DNA of 64,000 nt from positions 16,097-80,096 of the forward strand of contig NZ_AP027146.1 of the NCBI RefSeq assembly GCF_027925385.1, in the 5' to 3' direction. The notes beneath the pieces are model-generated. The model did not search any database. It worked only from the letters and a program-made list of their open reading frames with translations, and was not told where the DNA came from. The translations under genes and the position numbers were made by a program. Positions 32,724-41,610 of the stretch are shown one piece after another. Source of the DNA: Methylocystis iwaonis (GTDB taxonomy: Bacteria; Pseudomonadota; Alphaproteobacteria; Rhizobiales; Beijerinckiaceae). Positions within the stretch are counted from its first letter, which is position 1. Each line of letters starts with the position of its first letter.

Positions 32724-32992
32724 TTGAGCCGCTCCGCGTTGATCGGGCGCAAGGAACCGCAGTCGCCAACGACGGATCTGAAGGGCGCAGGCGCGCGCGC
32801 CGCGTCCGGCTCCGCATAGAACAAGGCTTGCACGGCGTTCTGTTGCGGGCCCGCCGGCTCGGGCGTGGGTTGTTCCGCAGCAGCTGGCATGCCGCCTTCG
32901 GACATTGCGCAAGGCGCCTCCAACGGTTTGTAGCCGCAGCCCGAGAGCGCGCCCGCGAGCAGCGCGGTGCTCGCCAAGAGAAGACGTCCCAT
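32720..32992 (-). CDS. virB7: VirB7-like lipoprotein
   Basis: 90 aa with a signal peptide and lipobox (LLAGALSGC, Cys about 19). The mature part is Pro/Ala-rich with a conserved-looking VVGDCGSLRPINAERLK end. Its size, lipobox and place next to virB5 and virB6 match VirB7/TrbK-type lipoproteins that stabilise VirB9. It overlaps virB6 by 4 nt. Confidence 0.75.
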   Translation of the reverse strand: MGRLLLASTALLAGALSGCGYKPLEAPCAMSEGGMPAAAEQPTPEPAGPQQNAVQALFYAEPDAARAPAPFRSVVGDCGSLRPINAERLK

Positions 32993-32996
32993 CGCT

Positions 32997-33710
32997 CTAT
33001 TGTCCGTAGGGTCGAAACTGCATGGCGCGGGCCGCGGCGGAAAGCCCGGCGATGCGGTCGAGATTGGCCTGGTTGGCGGCGGCCGCCGCCGTATTGACCG
33101 CGCCATTGAGCTGGACGATCGACTGGCCGTTCTGCGCCTGGATCTGCGAGTTCTGATCGATCGAGCCTTTAACGTCGGGGGAGTTTCCGATCTGCTGCCC
33201 GCCGGTCGTGTAGGCGTTGCTGGCGCTCTTGACCGTCCCTTGCGTCGAGTTAATGAGCCCGAGAATGAGTTGGGCTGTGTTCGAGGAGTTGAGATAGGCC
33301 TTGTCGCTCGGGAGCGCGCCTTGCAGCCCGGATAGTGTTTTGACCAGATTGAGCCCATTGATCAGCGACGAGATGATTTGCTGAGAATCGCCGCCAAGCC
33401 CAGCGAAAGACAGCGGGCCCCCTGAAATCACCGAGCCGAGCGACGGCGCGCTCCCCATCGAAAAGCCGCTGCCGAGCGCCATTTGCGCGAGCGGCCCCTG
33501 CGCCAGCGACGAGCGGTCGCCGGTTACGGCCTGCAGGGTTTTCTGCACATTGGATAGGATATCCTGGTCGGTCGAGAGGATCTGCTTGGTGTTCGTCGCC
33601 GTCTGCTGGGACTGGGAGAGATTGGCGGCGTCGATCACCGGAACCTGGGCATGGGCGCCGCGAACAAGGAAAAGATTCGCAAGGCAGAAAGCCAATATCG
33701 CCCGTTTCAT
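32997..33710 (-). CDS. virB5: VirB5-family minor pilin/adhesin
   Basis: 237 aa with a signal peptide (AILAFCLANLFLVRGAHAQ). The long helical body QVPVIDAANLSQSQQTATNTKQILSTDQDILSNVQKTLQAVTG is typical of VirB5/TrbJ. It caps the pilus tip in related systems. It lies 4 nt upstream of the lipoprotein gene. Confidence 0.85.
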   Translation of the reverse strand: MKRAILAFCLANLFLVRGAHAQVPVIDAANLSQSQQTATNTKQILSTDQDILSNVQKTLQAVTGDRSSLAQGPLAQMALGSGFSMGSAPSLGSVISGGPLSFAGLGGDSQQIISSLINGLNLVKTLSGLQGALPSDKAYLNSSNTAQLILGLINSTQGTVKSASNAYTTGGQQIGNSPDVKGSIDQNSQIQAQNGQSIVQLNGAVNTAAAAANQANLDRIAGLSAAARAMQFRPYGQ

Positions 33711-33769
33711 GCAAAGCCCTTTTTCTAATGCGACGATGCGCGTTTGAGATAAACGACGACGTTTCCGAG

Positions 33770-34528
33770 TTAATCGGTGACGCGGCGCTCCACGCAGCCG
33801 CCATCGAGCAGCAACTGGCAGAACTGGCTCGAGGCCAGGATGCAGGGACTATTCGCCGTGCCGTCGCCGCGGTAGCCGGCGCCGCAGGTCGCGTTGCCGG
33901 GGAGAAGCCCGCTTCCTGAGGCAAAGGAAGTGAAATTCATGCCGCGCGCGGCTTGGCTCACCTGCGACACGCGCATCATGTTGATCGCGTTATAGGCGCT
34001 GATGAGCAGATTGGCGGTTGCGAGCACCTGGTTCCAGCCGAGGCCGTTCTGCGTCCCGCCGGAGGAATTTTGGTCATAGCCGGCCATGATGGTCGACGAC
34101 CCGCCGATGAGGCCGGAGGCGTTTTGATAGGTCGGCCCGTTGCTGACGATTGTCGCCTGCGTCGCCATATTGCCGGCGACGACGTCCCCTGCGGCTGAAC
34201 CGAAATTTTTTGTCGCCAACGCCGGGCCAGGCGCATTAGCGGCTGGCGCCGCCTGCATTTCCGAATCGTAGCTCTGGACCGCGGCGGCGCCCGCGGATGC
34301 ATTCGGCGTCGCCGTGTTGTTCTGCACCGCGCCCCTTTGGCCGGTGTGGGTTGCGCAATCGATGCCCTTCTGCCCGTCGCGCTGCTTTTGTTGCACCGGG
34401 ACCAGGGTGGTCGTCAGCGCCGAGGTCTGAATCTTTTGCGTGAGCTGCTCGGCGTCCTCGACCGGAATATCGGCGCGGGCGGCGACCGCTGAGGCGAGAA
34501 GAAAAGCCGACGTAAGAAGAACGCGCAT
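33770..34528 (-). CDS. Second VirB5-like exported T4SS protein
   Basis: 252 aa, signal peptide (LLTSAFLLASAVAARA). IPVEDAEQLTQKIQTSALTTTLVPVQQKQRDGQKGIDC opens a helical, Asn/Ala-rich protein; the C-terminus has paired Cys (NATCGAGYRG, SPCILASSQFCQLLLDGGCVERR). Its position between virB4 and virB5 suggests a paralogue or a dedicated surface protein. It starts inside the virB4 stop (TGATG). Confidence 0.65.
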   Translation of the reverse strand: MRVLLTSAFLLASAVAARADIPVEDAEQLTQKIQTSALTTTLVPVQQKQRDGQKGIDCATHTGQRGAVQNNTATPNASAGAAAVQSYDSEMQAAPAANAPGPALATKNFGSAAGDVVAGNMATQATIVSNGPTYQNASGLIGGSSTIMAGYDQNSSGGTQNGLGWNQVLATANLLISAYNAINMMRVSQVSQAARGMNFTSFASGSGLLPGNATCGAGYRGDGTANSPCILASSQFCQLLLDGGCVERRVTD

Positions 34529-36939
34529 CAGGCCGTCCTCCCCATGAAAGTGGGCAGCCAGGCTTCCGGCGCGCTCCCGACCTGCTCCATTAAGGAATAG
34601 AGCTCAGCGACCGTCTCGGTGCGCCCGGAGAGCACCTTGATGACCTCCGGCATGCCGCCGAGGTCCAATTTGGCGATGACCGAATCCTGCCCATGCTTGA
34701 TCAGAAAGGATCGCGCCTCGGGAACCGTCTCCCTGATCCAGCGCATTTCCCGGTCGGAAAGCTGGAAGGCCCTGCGGTAGCTTTCGTCATCCGCCTTGGC
34801 GTTGGCGAAGAACACATTGGTCGCGGTTTGCTCGATCAAGGTGTTCGCGGCCTTGGAGCGCACGATGTCGGCGGCGCTTTGGGTGCCAAAGCCGATGATG
34901 CCGTTCTGCTTGCGGAGGGTCTTGAGCTTGTCCTTGATAAAGTAAGAGAAAACCTCGTCATCGAGCAACCGCCAGCCCTCGTCGAGGAAGATCATGATGG
35001 GCGTCCCATCGATCAGTTCCTCGATCCGGTGGAAGATATAGAGCAGCGCCGCCGTGCGGATCGTCGGATTGTCGAGGACCCGCGTCATGTCGAAGCCGAA
35101 GATCGCGTGAAGCGAGAAACGGTCCTCGGGGTTATTGAAGAGCCAGCCGTTCTGGTCCTTGCGGATCCACGGCTCAAGCCGCGAGGCGAGGTCGCCCTCG
35201 CTTGCCTGAATTCGGCCGCGCAGCAGCGACTGGAAAGCGGGGAGGTTCCGCCCCTCTCGCGGGCCGGAGACGACGGTCTTGATTGCATTGCGGATGACTT
35301 GCTCTTCGGTGGCCGAGAGATCCGTGTCCAATCCGCCCTTGGGCCGAAGCAGGAAGGAGAAGAGACGGTAGAGAAACTCCCGCGTCTCGCCGCCGTCGGG
35401 AAGCATCAGGGGGTTGAAGCCCGTGGCGGTTCCAGGCTCGAGCGCCTCATATTGGCCGCCGAGCGCACGAATGAAAATTTCGGCGCCCCGGTCTTTGTCG
35501 ACGAAGACGAGCCGGGGCCGAGGGGCCAAGCGTTGCGCCTGCGCCGCGATGAAGGAGAGCCACACGGTCTTCCCCGAGCCCGAGGGGCCGACGACCGTAA
35601 AATTCCCGAGATCAGACACATGGAAATTGTAGAAATAGGCCGTTTGCGAAGCCGTCTGGAACACCGAGATCGCCGAGCCCCAGTGGTTCCCGGCGGGCGA
35701 GCCGCTCGGGAAATTATGCAGCGAGACGAAGCCCGCGAGGTTCTTCGAGCTGATGATCGAGTTGCGGGCGATATAGGGAAAGTTTCCGGGCCACTGCGCC
35801 CAGAAGGCCGGTTCCATATTGAGGTCTTCGCGCACCCAGATCACGGAGCGGTCGGTGAGCGCCGCGCCCGCCGCCGTGACCGCGGCGTCGACCTCCTGCA
35901 TGCTCTTACCCAACGCCAGCACCGTCATATGGTGCTCGCCGTAGAGGGCCTCGGAGGCGAGCAGTTCGTCCCGCGCGTCGTTCAAATGCTCGGCGACGAT
36001 CGACCCCGCCTCGTCGGACATGTCGACCTGGCGCGCGACGCGGTCGATATGGGATTGGGCGACGGGGCGGTCGATGATCGCGAAGGATTGCGCGACGATG
36101 AATTCGTGCGGGATGGTCAAGAGATTGTCGAGAAAGCCCGGCCCGGTCTGCGCTGGATATTCCCTCACCGACAGCGCCGCGCCAAAGCGGGTCTCGCTCG
36201 CCGATCCGCCGCGGATTTCGAGCGCGTTCTTGCCGAAGAACACGCGCTTCGTCGCCAGCGCCTGGTCGAGCGACATTCTGGGAAGATGCATCGGCCTCGG
36301 GATGGCGCCATTGCCGAGCTGGACCAGGAATTCGAGCGGTTCCGAGAACCAGACCCCTGCCCGCTCGACGACCTTGAGAAGGCGCGGACGATAGGCAGAC
36401 ATGGCGGAGAGGACCGCCGTCGTAACGTCCCGCAGCTCGGCTTGCGCCTCTTGCCGGTCGAAGGAGTCGCCGTCGCCGGTCTTCTTGCCCAGGACCGTCT
36501 GCATCAGCGCTTCAAAGGTTCCGGCGTGGCCTTGCAGGGGCCTGCGGATGATCGTGAGGTAGAGGTCGTTGACGAACATCCGCCGCTTCGAAAGCGCCGT
36601 GTGATAGCGCTCGTCGAGCTCCCGGCAGAAGGCGTTATCGAAACTCGACGGGATTGTCGGTTCGATGTCACGCCGGATGATATGCGAATAAAGCGCGAAG
36701 CGGCTGTTGCCCAGCGTGCGCACGAGGTCGTTGCGGCCGAGCATGCGGACGTTGATGCTGGACCAGTCCGCCGTCTGGAACGAGAAGCCTTCCAGCTTGA
36801 TGAAGTTCATCAACAGGCCGGACTTGGATTTGACGATGAAGTCGTCGACGTGGCGCAGATACGGCAGATGCGACGAGACTGGGCGTTCCCGCCGCGACAC
36901 CGCGCCAAAGCTCATCTGGTCCTGCAGCGTCCTCAGCAT
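34528..36939 (-). CDS. virB4: VirB4 secretion ATPase
   Basis: 803 aa from ATG 36939 (GAGGGG upstream; a TTG four codons earlier is less likely). The N-terminal CagE/VirB4 domain is followed by Walker A GPSGSGKT (about 451-458), DKDRGAEIFIRALGG and Walker B IMIFLDEGWRLL. It is the largest T4SS ATPase and drives pilin mobilisation. A 755-codon open frame on the opposite strand is a high-GC shadow. Confidence 0.95.
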   Translation of the reverse strand: MLRTLQDQMSFGAVSRRERPVSSHLPYLRHVDDFIVKSKSGLLMNFIKLEGFSFQTADWSSINVRMLGRNDLVRTLGNSRFALYSHIIRRDIEPTIPSSFDNAFCRELDERYHTALSKRRMFVNDLYLTIIRRPLQGHAGTFEALMQTVLGKKTGDGDSFDRQEAQAELRDVTTAVLSAMSAYRPRLLKVVERAGVWFSEPLEFLVQLGNGAIPRPMHLPRMSLDQALATKRVFFGKNALEIRGGSASETRFGAALSVREYPAQTGPGFLDNLLTIPHEFIVAQSFAIIDRPVAQSHIDRVARQVDMSDEAGSIVAEHLNDARDELLASEALYGEHHMTVLALGKSMQEVDAAVTAAGAALTDRSVIWVREDLNMEPAFWAQWPGNFPYIARNSIISSKNLAGFVSLHNFPSGSPAGNHWGSAISVFQTASQTAYFYNFHVSDLGNFTVVGPSGSGKTVWLSFIAAQAQRLAPRPRLVFVDKDRGAEIFIRALGGQYEALEPGTATGFNPLMLPDGGETREFLYRLFSFLLRPKGGLDTDLSATEEQVIRNAIKTVVSGPREGRNLPAFQSLLRGRIQASEGDLASRLEPWIRKDQNGWLFNNPEDRFSLHAIFGFDMTRVLDNPTIRTAALLYIFHRIEELIDGTPIMIFLDEGWRLLDDEVFSYFIKDKLKTLRKQNGIIGFGTQSAADIVRSKAANTLIEQTATNVFFANAKADDESYRRAFQLSDREMRWIRETVPEARSFLIKHGQDSVIAKLDLGGMPEVIKVLSGRTETVAELYSLMEQVGSAPEAWLPTFMGRTA

Positions 36940-36947
36940 CGAGCCCC

Positions 36948-37244
36948 TCAAATCTTATAGGAGTCGCAACCCCAAAATTCTCTGGAACGCGGCGGGCACT
37001 GGGAGGATCTCACGAACAGCACCTCGAAGATCCGGTCGTCTCTCAAGGTCATGACGTAGCCGAAGAGATGAAAAGGAATAATCCAGAGCAGATTGAACAG
37101 GTTGTGGGTGGCGAGAAAGATCACCGAGGTCACGACCATCTCGAACATGAAATACATGTAGGGGACGCCGACGATGGTCGGGGCCCGGGTCAGCGCCTTG
37201 ACGAGCGGGACGATCATCGGCTTTTCAAGATCGGCGTTGCTCAT
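36948..37244 (-). CDS. virB3: VirB3 inner-membrane protein
   Basis: 98 aa from ATG 37244, 2 nt after the virB2 stop. It begins EKPMIVPLVKALTRAPTIVGVPYMYF, the VirB3/TrbD signature, with two membrane segments and a C-terminal LRDDRIFEVLFVR. It associates with VirB4. Confidence 0.9.
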   Translation of the reverse strand: MSNADLEKPMIVPLVKALTRAPTIVGVPYMYFMFEMVVTSVIFLATHNLFNLLWIIPFHLFGYVMTLRDDRIFEVLFVRSSQCPPRSREFWGCDSYKI

Positions 37245-37246
37245 CG

Positions 37247-37561
37247 TCAGCCGCCGACCGAGGACTGGAAGAACTGAACGATCTGCGTCGAGCCGAAGAC
37301 CAGCACGATGCCGAAGATGATTGAGCCGGCGATGCCCCAGGTCATTCGGCCCGCCCAAGCAAGGAAACCTGCGGCGATGACCGCGAGAATGGCGAGAGAC
37401 GTCGAGATCGGCCCCGTGAGGGTTTGTACGAGCGTTTGCAGCGTCGACTGCACAGGAGAGAGCGTGCCGCCCGTCGCAAAGGCCGGAGAGCTTGCGTGGA
37501 GCAGCGCCAGCGCGGCCAGAGTTGAAATTTTGCCGCGGCCAGTTTTGCTAAAATGCCTCAT
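37247..37561 (-). CDS. virB2: VirB2 pilin
   Basis: 104 aa. A long signal sequence ends near ASSPAFA; the mature pilin (about 74 aa) has two hydrophobic helices (ISTSLAILAVIAAGFLAWAG, GIAGSIIFGIVLVFGSTQIV) around a short charged loop. It overlaps the virB1 stop (ATGA). Confidence 0.9.
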   Translation of the reverse strand: MRHFSKTGRGKISTLAALALLHASSPAFATGGTLSPVQSTLQTLVQTLTGPISTSLAILAVIAAGFLAWAGRMTWGIAGSIIFGIVLVFGSTQIVQFFQSSVGG

Positions 37562-38280
37562 TCCTGTTCACCATTCTGTTCGAAGTTCCAAACGAAGCCA
37601 GACCGCCAATTGTGGTCCTTGGCGCTTTCCTGCGGCTGCGCCGCGGGGAGAGGGCCGTGCTCATCGCCTGTCTTTGCGTTGATCTTGGGCCAGTCGTAGA
37701 AGTCGTTCACGACCGCGGCGACGAAGCTCACAGTTTCCGGAAACGGCGGGACGCCGTGATGCGCGAGGAGCGCCTTCTCGCCAGCGTTGTAGGCAGCGAG
37801 GATGTAGATCGGATTCCGATAGCGGCTGTGCAAGTCGCGCAGGAACCGGACCCCGCCTCTGACGTTGTCGGCGGGGTCGCAGATATTGACGCCGTAATGT
37901 TTGGCGGTCTCGGGCTCGAGCTGCATGAGACCGATCGCTCCGCGCGGCGAAACCGCGTTGCTCTGAAAGCGGGACTCAGCGCGCGCCACGGCCAACACAA
38001 AGTCAGGGAAGAAATTTTCGTCGCGGGCGATTTTCTCGACGAGGTCGCGCGCTGCGCTCGCTGGCATCGGCCCGGGTCCCGGGCAACTCTCGGTCTTTTT
38101 CGCGCCGCCTTCGGTCGTGCGCTCGACCTCTGAGCCCGCGACGGGCGCTGGAACCACCTTGCCAGACGGCGAGACCATCGCTTCCAGGGCGCGCCCGCGC
38201 GCGATCAGCGCTGCTTCGCCCGAGAGAGCTTGCGACGCAGCGCCTAAAGCAAAGAGAATTCCGAGAGCGGCGCCGCGCAT
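37558..38280 (-). CDS. virB1: VirB1 lytic transglycosylase
   Basis: 240 aa with a signal peptide. The SLT domain has LAVARAESRFQSNAVSPRGAIGLMQLEPETAKHYGV (catalytic Glu in AESRF) and ILAAYNAGEKALLAHHGVPPFPETVSFVAAVV. First gene of the virB operon; it clears peptidoglycan for the channel. Confidence 0.92.
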   Translation of the reverse strand: MRGAALGILFALGAASQALSGEAALIARGRALEAMVSPSGKVVPAPVAGSEVERTTEGGAKKTESCPGPGPMPASAARDLVEKIARDENFFPDFVLAVARAESRFQSNAVSPRGAIGLMQLEPETAKHYGVNICDPADNVRGGVRFLRDLHSRYRNPIYILAAYNAGEKALLAHHGVPPFPETVSFVAAVVNDFYDWPKINAKTGDEHGPLPAAQPQESAKDHNWRSGFVWNFEQNGEQE

Positions 38281-38295
38281 CTTGCCTCTGTGTTC

Positions 38296-38315
38296 TATTA
38301 AAATATATACTAAAC
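38296..38315 (-). promoter_or_regulatory. AT-rich motif upstream of virB1 (copy j)
   Basis: TATTAAAATATA (38296-38307) followed by CTAAAC (38310-38315). On the leftward strand TATATTTTAATA sits 16 bp before the virB1 start, so it probably belongs to the promoter/operator of the whole virB operon. Confidence 0.5.
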
Positions 38316-38560
38316 GAACTCGAGCCGACGGCGCAAGCGCCCCGAGACGGAATTTTTCACCGACGGCGGGAGCTTCCGGCGGGATCCCGGCTATGGAATC
38401 CTGGCTATGCCTACGGGCCCTGAGGCACCAATGGTTGAAACTGTCATTATAGACAGTGCCTTAGAGCGCACCAGGAATCCCTGTCGCGGTTCGATCGAGA
38501 TGGATCCGTTTTCGCGCCGGCGCGCAGTGCCCCCTGTCTGCCAAGCGGGCGGCGTTTCAA

Positions 38561-38572
38561 TGCTAAAATATA
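38561..38572 (+). promoter_or_regulatory. TGCTAAAATATA motif (copy k)
   Basis: It shares TGCTAAAATATA with the copy before ssb, including the extended -10-like TGCTAAAAT. It lies in the 445-bp gap (38281-38725) left of the small gene at 38726; no other gene is visible there. Confidence 0.45.
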
Positions 38573-38725
38573 ATCTAGAGCGTCTCTGGGGCCCCCTCTT
38601 CAAAGAGACGAGCGTTCTTGGCACTACGCGTCACGCCTTGCTTTCATTCCTCGGTGGCCAGGATAGTTGTGAGGATGCGGGTTTTGCGACATTCTTGCAT
38701 GAGTACGAGTTCTGAGAGGTTGCCC

Positions 38726-38944
38726 ATGACGAACGACGCCATTGCTCAACTCTCAATCCTCACGGAAGCGTTGACGGAGATTGTCGACTTGGCGACAGCT
38801 CGATCGAGCTCGGTCGCTCTGTCGAATGATCTGCTCGATCGAATGGGGGAAATCGCTGCGGGAGCGCTCACAGCCGCCGCAACCTACGGGCAGTTGCCGC
38901 CGTTTCCGATGGAGATCGGTTTTCGCGGGGAGACGCTGAATTAG
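38726..38944 (+). CDS. Small helical protein, unknown
   Basis: 72 aa from ATG 38726 with GAGAGG upstream. Pattern: NDAIAQLSILTEALTEIVDLATARSSSVALSNDLLDRMGEIAAGALTAAATYG, one or two amphipathic helices. It is divergent from the virB operon and 30 bp left of the IS element. No family recognised. Confidence 0.5.
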   Translation: MTNDAIAQLSILTEALTEIVDLATARSSSVALSNDLLDRMGEIAAGALTAAATYGQLPPFPMEIGFRGETLN

Positions 38945-38973
38945 CGTCGCTTGATCGCTGAAGCGCGCTTCTA

Positions 38974-40152
38974 GTGTCCCGTCTCTCAAATATCGACTAT
39001 TATTTCCCCTGCGAGTGATTTGCAGGAAGTCTTATTGGGATGGCACGGCCAATCAAGCAGATACAGGCTGAAGCAGAGGTCGTAGCGGAACTGCGGCGGC
39101 GGGCGCGTGCAAGGACGAGCCTAGTGCGCGAACGCGAGCGCGCCGAGATTATTCTTCTTCGACTGGACGGCGTCGGCGTCGCTGAAACAGCGGTGCGATT
39201 GAAGACGACGGCAAAGCGTGTCTCGACATGGTCGAAACGTTTCGAGATGCACGGGCTCGCTGGCCTTGAAGAAGCCGCAGGACGGGGTCGCAAACCTTCG
39301 ATCCCGGCGAGGAAAGTCGCTCGCGTCGTGACCGAAGTCACGCAGCCGCCGAAGGGACGCAAACGCTGGAGTGTGCGCAGCATGGGTCGCCATGCCGGCG
39401 TCTCCCATAGCACGGTGCAGCGCATCTGGTCGAAGAACGACTTGAAGCCCCACGTCACCAGGACGTTCAAGCTGTCGACCGATACTGACTTCGAGAGGAA
39501 ATTCTGGGACGTGATCGGCCTTTATCTCGACCCGCCGACGAATGCGCTGGTGCTGTGTTGCGACGAGAAAAGCCAATGCCAAGCGCTGGAGCGCTCACAA
39601 CCCAGTTTGCCGCTCGGTCCCGGCCATCCGCGCACGATCACGCATGACTACAAACGCCACGGCACAACGACGCTGTTCGCGGCGCTCGATTATCTGCAGG
39701 GCAAGCTGATTACGCGCACAGAGCAACGCCACACACATGTCGAGTGGTTGCGCTTTCTCAAGCAGATAGACCGGGAGACGCCCAAGAGCTTTGAATTGCA
39801 CCTGATCGCTGACAACTACGCGACCCACAAGCATCCTAAGGTGAAGGCGTGGCTCGCAAAGCGTCCGCGCTTCAATATGCACTTCACCCCGACATCATCA
39901 TCGTGGCTCAATTTGGTCGAACGGTTCTTCGCCGATCTGACCGAGGATGTCATCCGATCGGGTAGCTTTGCCTCGGTAAAGGAGCTGGTTGACGACATCA
40001 ACGCCTATCTGGCGGAACGCAACGCCAATCCCCAGCCCTATAAATGGACCGCGAAAGGCGAGGCCATCCTCGAAAAAATCAGCCGCGCCCGCAAGGCTCT
40101 CGAGAAAGCAGAAGCGGATGAGTTATTGGTCGCCAATTGAGAGTCAGGACAC
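38974..40152 (+). mobile_element. IS630-family insertion sequence, complete
   Basis: 1179 bp. The left end GTGTCCCGTCTCTCAA (38974-38989) and the complement of the right end GTGTCCTGACTCTCAA (40137-40152) match at 14 of 16 bases. Both sides are flanked by the TA target duplication (38972-38973, 40153-40154) expected of IS630/mariner elements. It carries one intact transposase gene. Confidence 0.92.
39040..40140 (+). CDS. IS630-family transposase
   Basis: 366 aa. An N-terminal HTH (DGVGVAETAVRLKTTAKRVSTWSKRFEMHGLAGL) and a winged helix precede the DDE domain: CCDEKSQC (Asp175), LIADNYATHKHPKV (Asp258), TSSSWLNLVERFFADL (Glu294). It appears intact, so the element may still be active. Confidence 0.95.
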   Translation: MARPIKQIQAEAEVVAELRRRARARTSLVRERERAEIILLRLDGVGVAETAVRLKTTAKRVSTWSKRFEMHGLAGLEEAAGRGRKPSIPARKVARVVTEVTQPPKGRKRWSVRSMGRHAGVSHSTVQRIWSKNDLKPHVTRTFKLSTDTDFERKFWDVIGLYLDPPTNALVLCCDEKSQCQALERSQPSLPLGPGHPRTITHDYKRHGTTTLFAALDYLQGKLITRTEQRHTHVEWLRFLKQIDRETPKSFELHLIADNYATHKHPKVKAWLAKRPRFNMHFTPTSSSWLNLVERFFADLTEDVIRSGSFASVKELVDDINAYLAERNANPQPYKWTAKGEAILEKISRARKALEKAEADELLVAN

Positions 40153-40781
40153 TAGCTTTCTTCGATTAGCGCAGTTGAGGAGGTGACCAGTTGGGCGTTA
40201 ACATGGACCGCTAGCCAAACCGTCGGCTCGGTTGCATCGGTCCATTCGATCCGATGCCGAAGACGCGCGGGTATTTCGACATAGTCCCCCGGACGCAAAA
40301 TGCGTGGAGCGTCCTCCCCCTCGAACAGCAATCCTGCTGAGCCGCTCAGCAGGATGACCCATTCGGTCTGCTCTTGGTCGTACCAATAGCCAGCCGGGCT
40401 TGCTTGGCCAGTCGAGACGATGCGTTCGATCCGCGCGCCCGGCAGCTCGGCCAAGGCGGTAAATTCCTCCTCGGTCAGACGCTCGGGGATGTTGGCAAAC
40501 AGATTACCGGCTGCGAGCATTGCGTCCCTCCCGGTGGCGGTCTTCCGCACGTCCTCATGCACCCCATGGCCTGTCAAATGGAAGTAGTCACGCCTTCCGG
40601 TGAGCATTAGCGCAAGGCCGTCGATGGCTGCGACGACGGTCGACGAAGAGTGATACAGCGGGCCGCAAACCTCCATGCGCGACTGTTCGCGCGTGATTTT
40701 CTCCCGGCAGGCGCCGATCGCCGCTAAGAGACGCTCGTGATCGACGAGGCGATCCGAGCGGCGGTTCGGTTTTCGGGGCAT
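40152..40781 (-). CDS. Cupin-domain protein with extra N-terminal region
   Basis: 209 aa from ATG 40781. Residues 1-75 (LVDHERLLAAIGACREKITREQSRMEVCGPLYHSSSTVVAAIDGLALMLTG) look like a separate small helical domain. From about 95 a cupin follows: NIPERLTEEEFTALAELPGARIERIVSTGQASPAGYWYDQEQTEWVILLSGSAGLLFEG...LRPGDYVEIPARLRHRIEW. The ligand is unknown. The IS element abuts the stop codon: the TA of its TAG is the target duplication, yet the reading frame ends identically with or without the IS. Confidence 0.75.
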   Translation of the reverse strand: MPRKPNRRSDRLVDHERLLAAIGACREKITREQSRMEVCGPLYHSSSTVVAAIDGLALMLTGRRDYFHLTGHGVHEDVRKTATGRDAMLAAGNLFANIPERLTEEEFTALAELPGARIERIVSTGQASPAGYWYDQEQTEWVILLSGSAGLLFEGEDAPRILRPGDYVEIPARLRHRIEWTDATEPTVWLAVHVNAQLVTSSTALIEES

Positions 40782-40846
40782 GGACAGGGCCTCTGTTGTT
40801 CTGTATTCGTTCTTATATGAGCACGGCGGCGTGGAGAAGGCCGAAA

Positions 40847-41608
40847 ATGGGGTTGAGGACTTGGAAACGAACTGGCGGCTGCGTGGTCCTGGCGTTCGCC
40901 GCGCTTGGTCTCCTCCCCGTGTTCGCGCCGCCAGCCAGCGCCGGGGAGGTGGAAATCCACTACGCGCCTGCCGAGAACCTTGAACACCTGGATGTCGGTC
41001 TGCTGCGCTCGGCGCATACAAAGATTGACATGGCGGCTTATTCCCTGACCGATTGGCCGGTCATCGACGCCCTAATTGACGCCAGTAGGCGTGGCGTCGC
41101 CGTCCGCATCGTCCTCGATCCGGGCCAGCAGCATGCCTTCGACCGACTTCGCGAAATCGCGGGCGCCATCCGCATGAAGGCGCCAGGGCCCTATATGCAT
41201 CTCAAGTCCTATGCGATCGACGGCCGGATCCTGCGCTCGGGGTCGGCAAACTTCTCAGCCTCGGGCCTGAAACAGCAGGACAATGACATCGTTGTCGTGC
41301 GCGAGCCATCCGCGGCCAACGCCTTCGAGGCTCGCTTCGAGCAGATATGGGCGGGCGCCAATCCGCTGCCGACCCCCGGCAATCAGTTCGCGAATCCCGC
41401 GCCCTCCCCCGCGCCCAAGACGGAAACGGCGATGCCTGAGAACTGCCTAATCAAGGGCAATGTCAGCCGCAGCGGCGAGCGTATCTATCATGTGCCCGGG
41501 GACCGCGCATACGCTCGCGTGCGGATGGACAAGGGGCGGGACAAGCGCTGGTTCTGTACCGAGGAGCAGGCCGTCGCCGCCGGCTGGCGTAAGGCTTCGA
41601 CTTGGTAA
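40847..41608 (+). CDS. Exported phospholipase D-family endonuclease
   Basis: 253 aa from ATG 40847 (GGAG at 10 nt; upstream TTG/ATG starts are open too). A signal peptide precedes one PLD unit: HTKIDMAAYSLTDWPVIDALI, RIVLDPGQQ and H118-L-K120...D125...GSAN (MHLKSYAIDGRILRSGSANFS). The C-terminal 60 residues (IKGNVSRSGERIYHVPGDRAYARVRMDKGRDKRWFCTEEQAVAAGWRKA) form a small domain often found at the end of such nucleases. It is a Nuc-like single-HKD enzyme that would dimerise; periplasmic DNA degradation is the likely role. Confidence 0.85.
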   Translation: MGLRTWKRTGGCVVLAFAALGLLPVFAPPASAGEVEIHYAPAENLEHLDVGLLRSAHTKIDMAAYSLTDWPVIDALIDASRRGVAVRIVLDPGQQHAFDRLREIAGAIRMKAPGPYMHLKSYAIDGRILRSGSANFSASGLKQQDNDIVVVREPSAANAFEARFEQIWAGANPLPTPGNQFANPAPSPAPKTETAMPENCLIKGNVSRSGERIYHVPGDRAYARVRMDKGRDKRWFCTEEQAVAAGWRKASTW

Positions 41609-41610
41609 CT

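Noticed and set aside
34693..36960. Long open frame (755 codons) on the strand opposite virB4
   Set aside because: It is a shadow of virB4 produced by high GC; composition is Arg/Glu/Leu-biased with no recognisable domain, while virB4 is certain.
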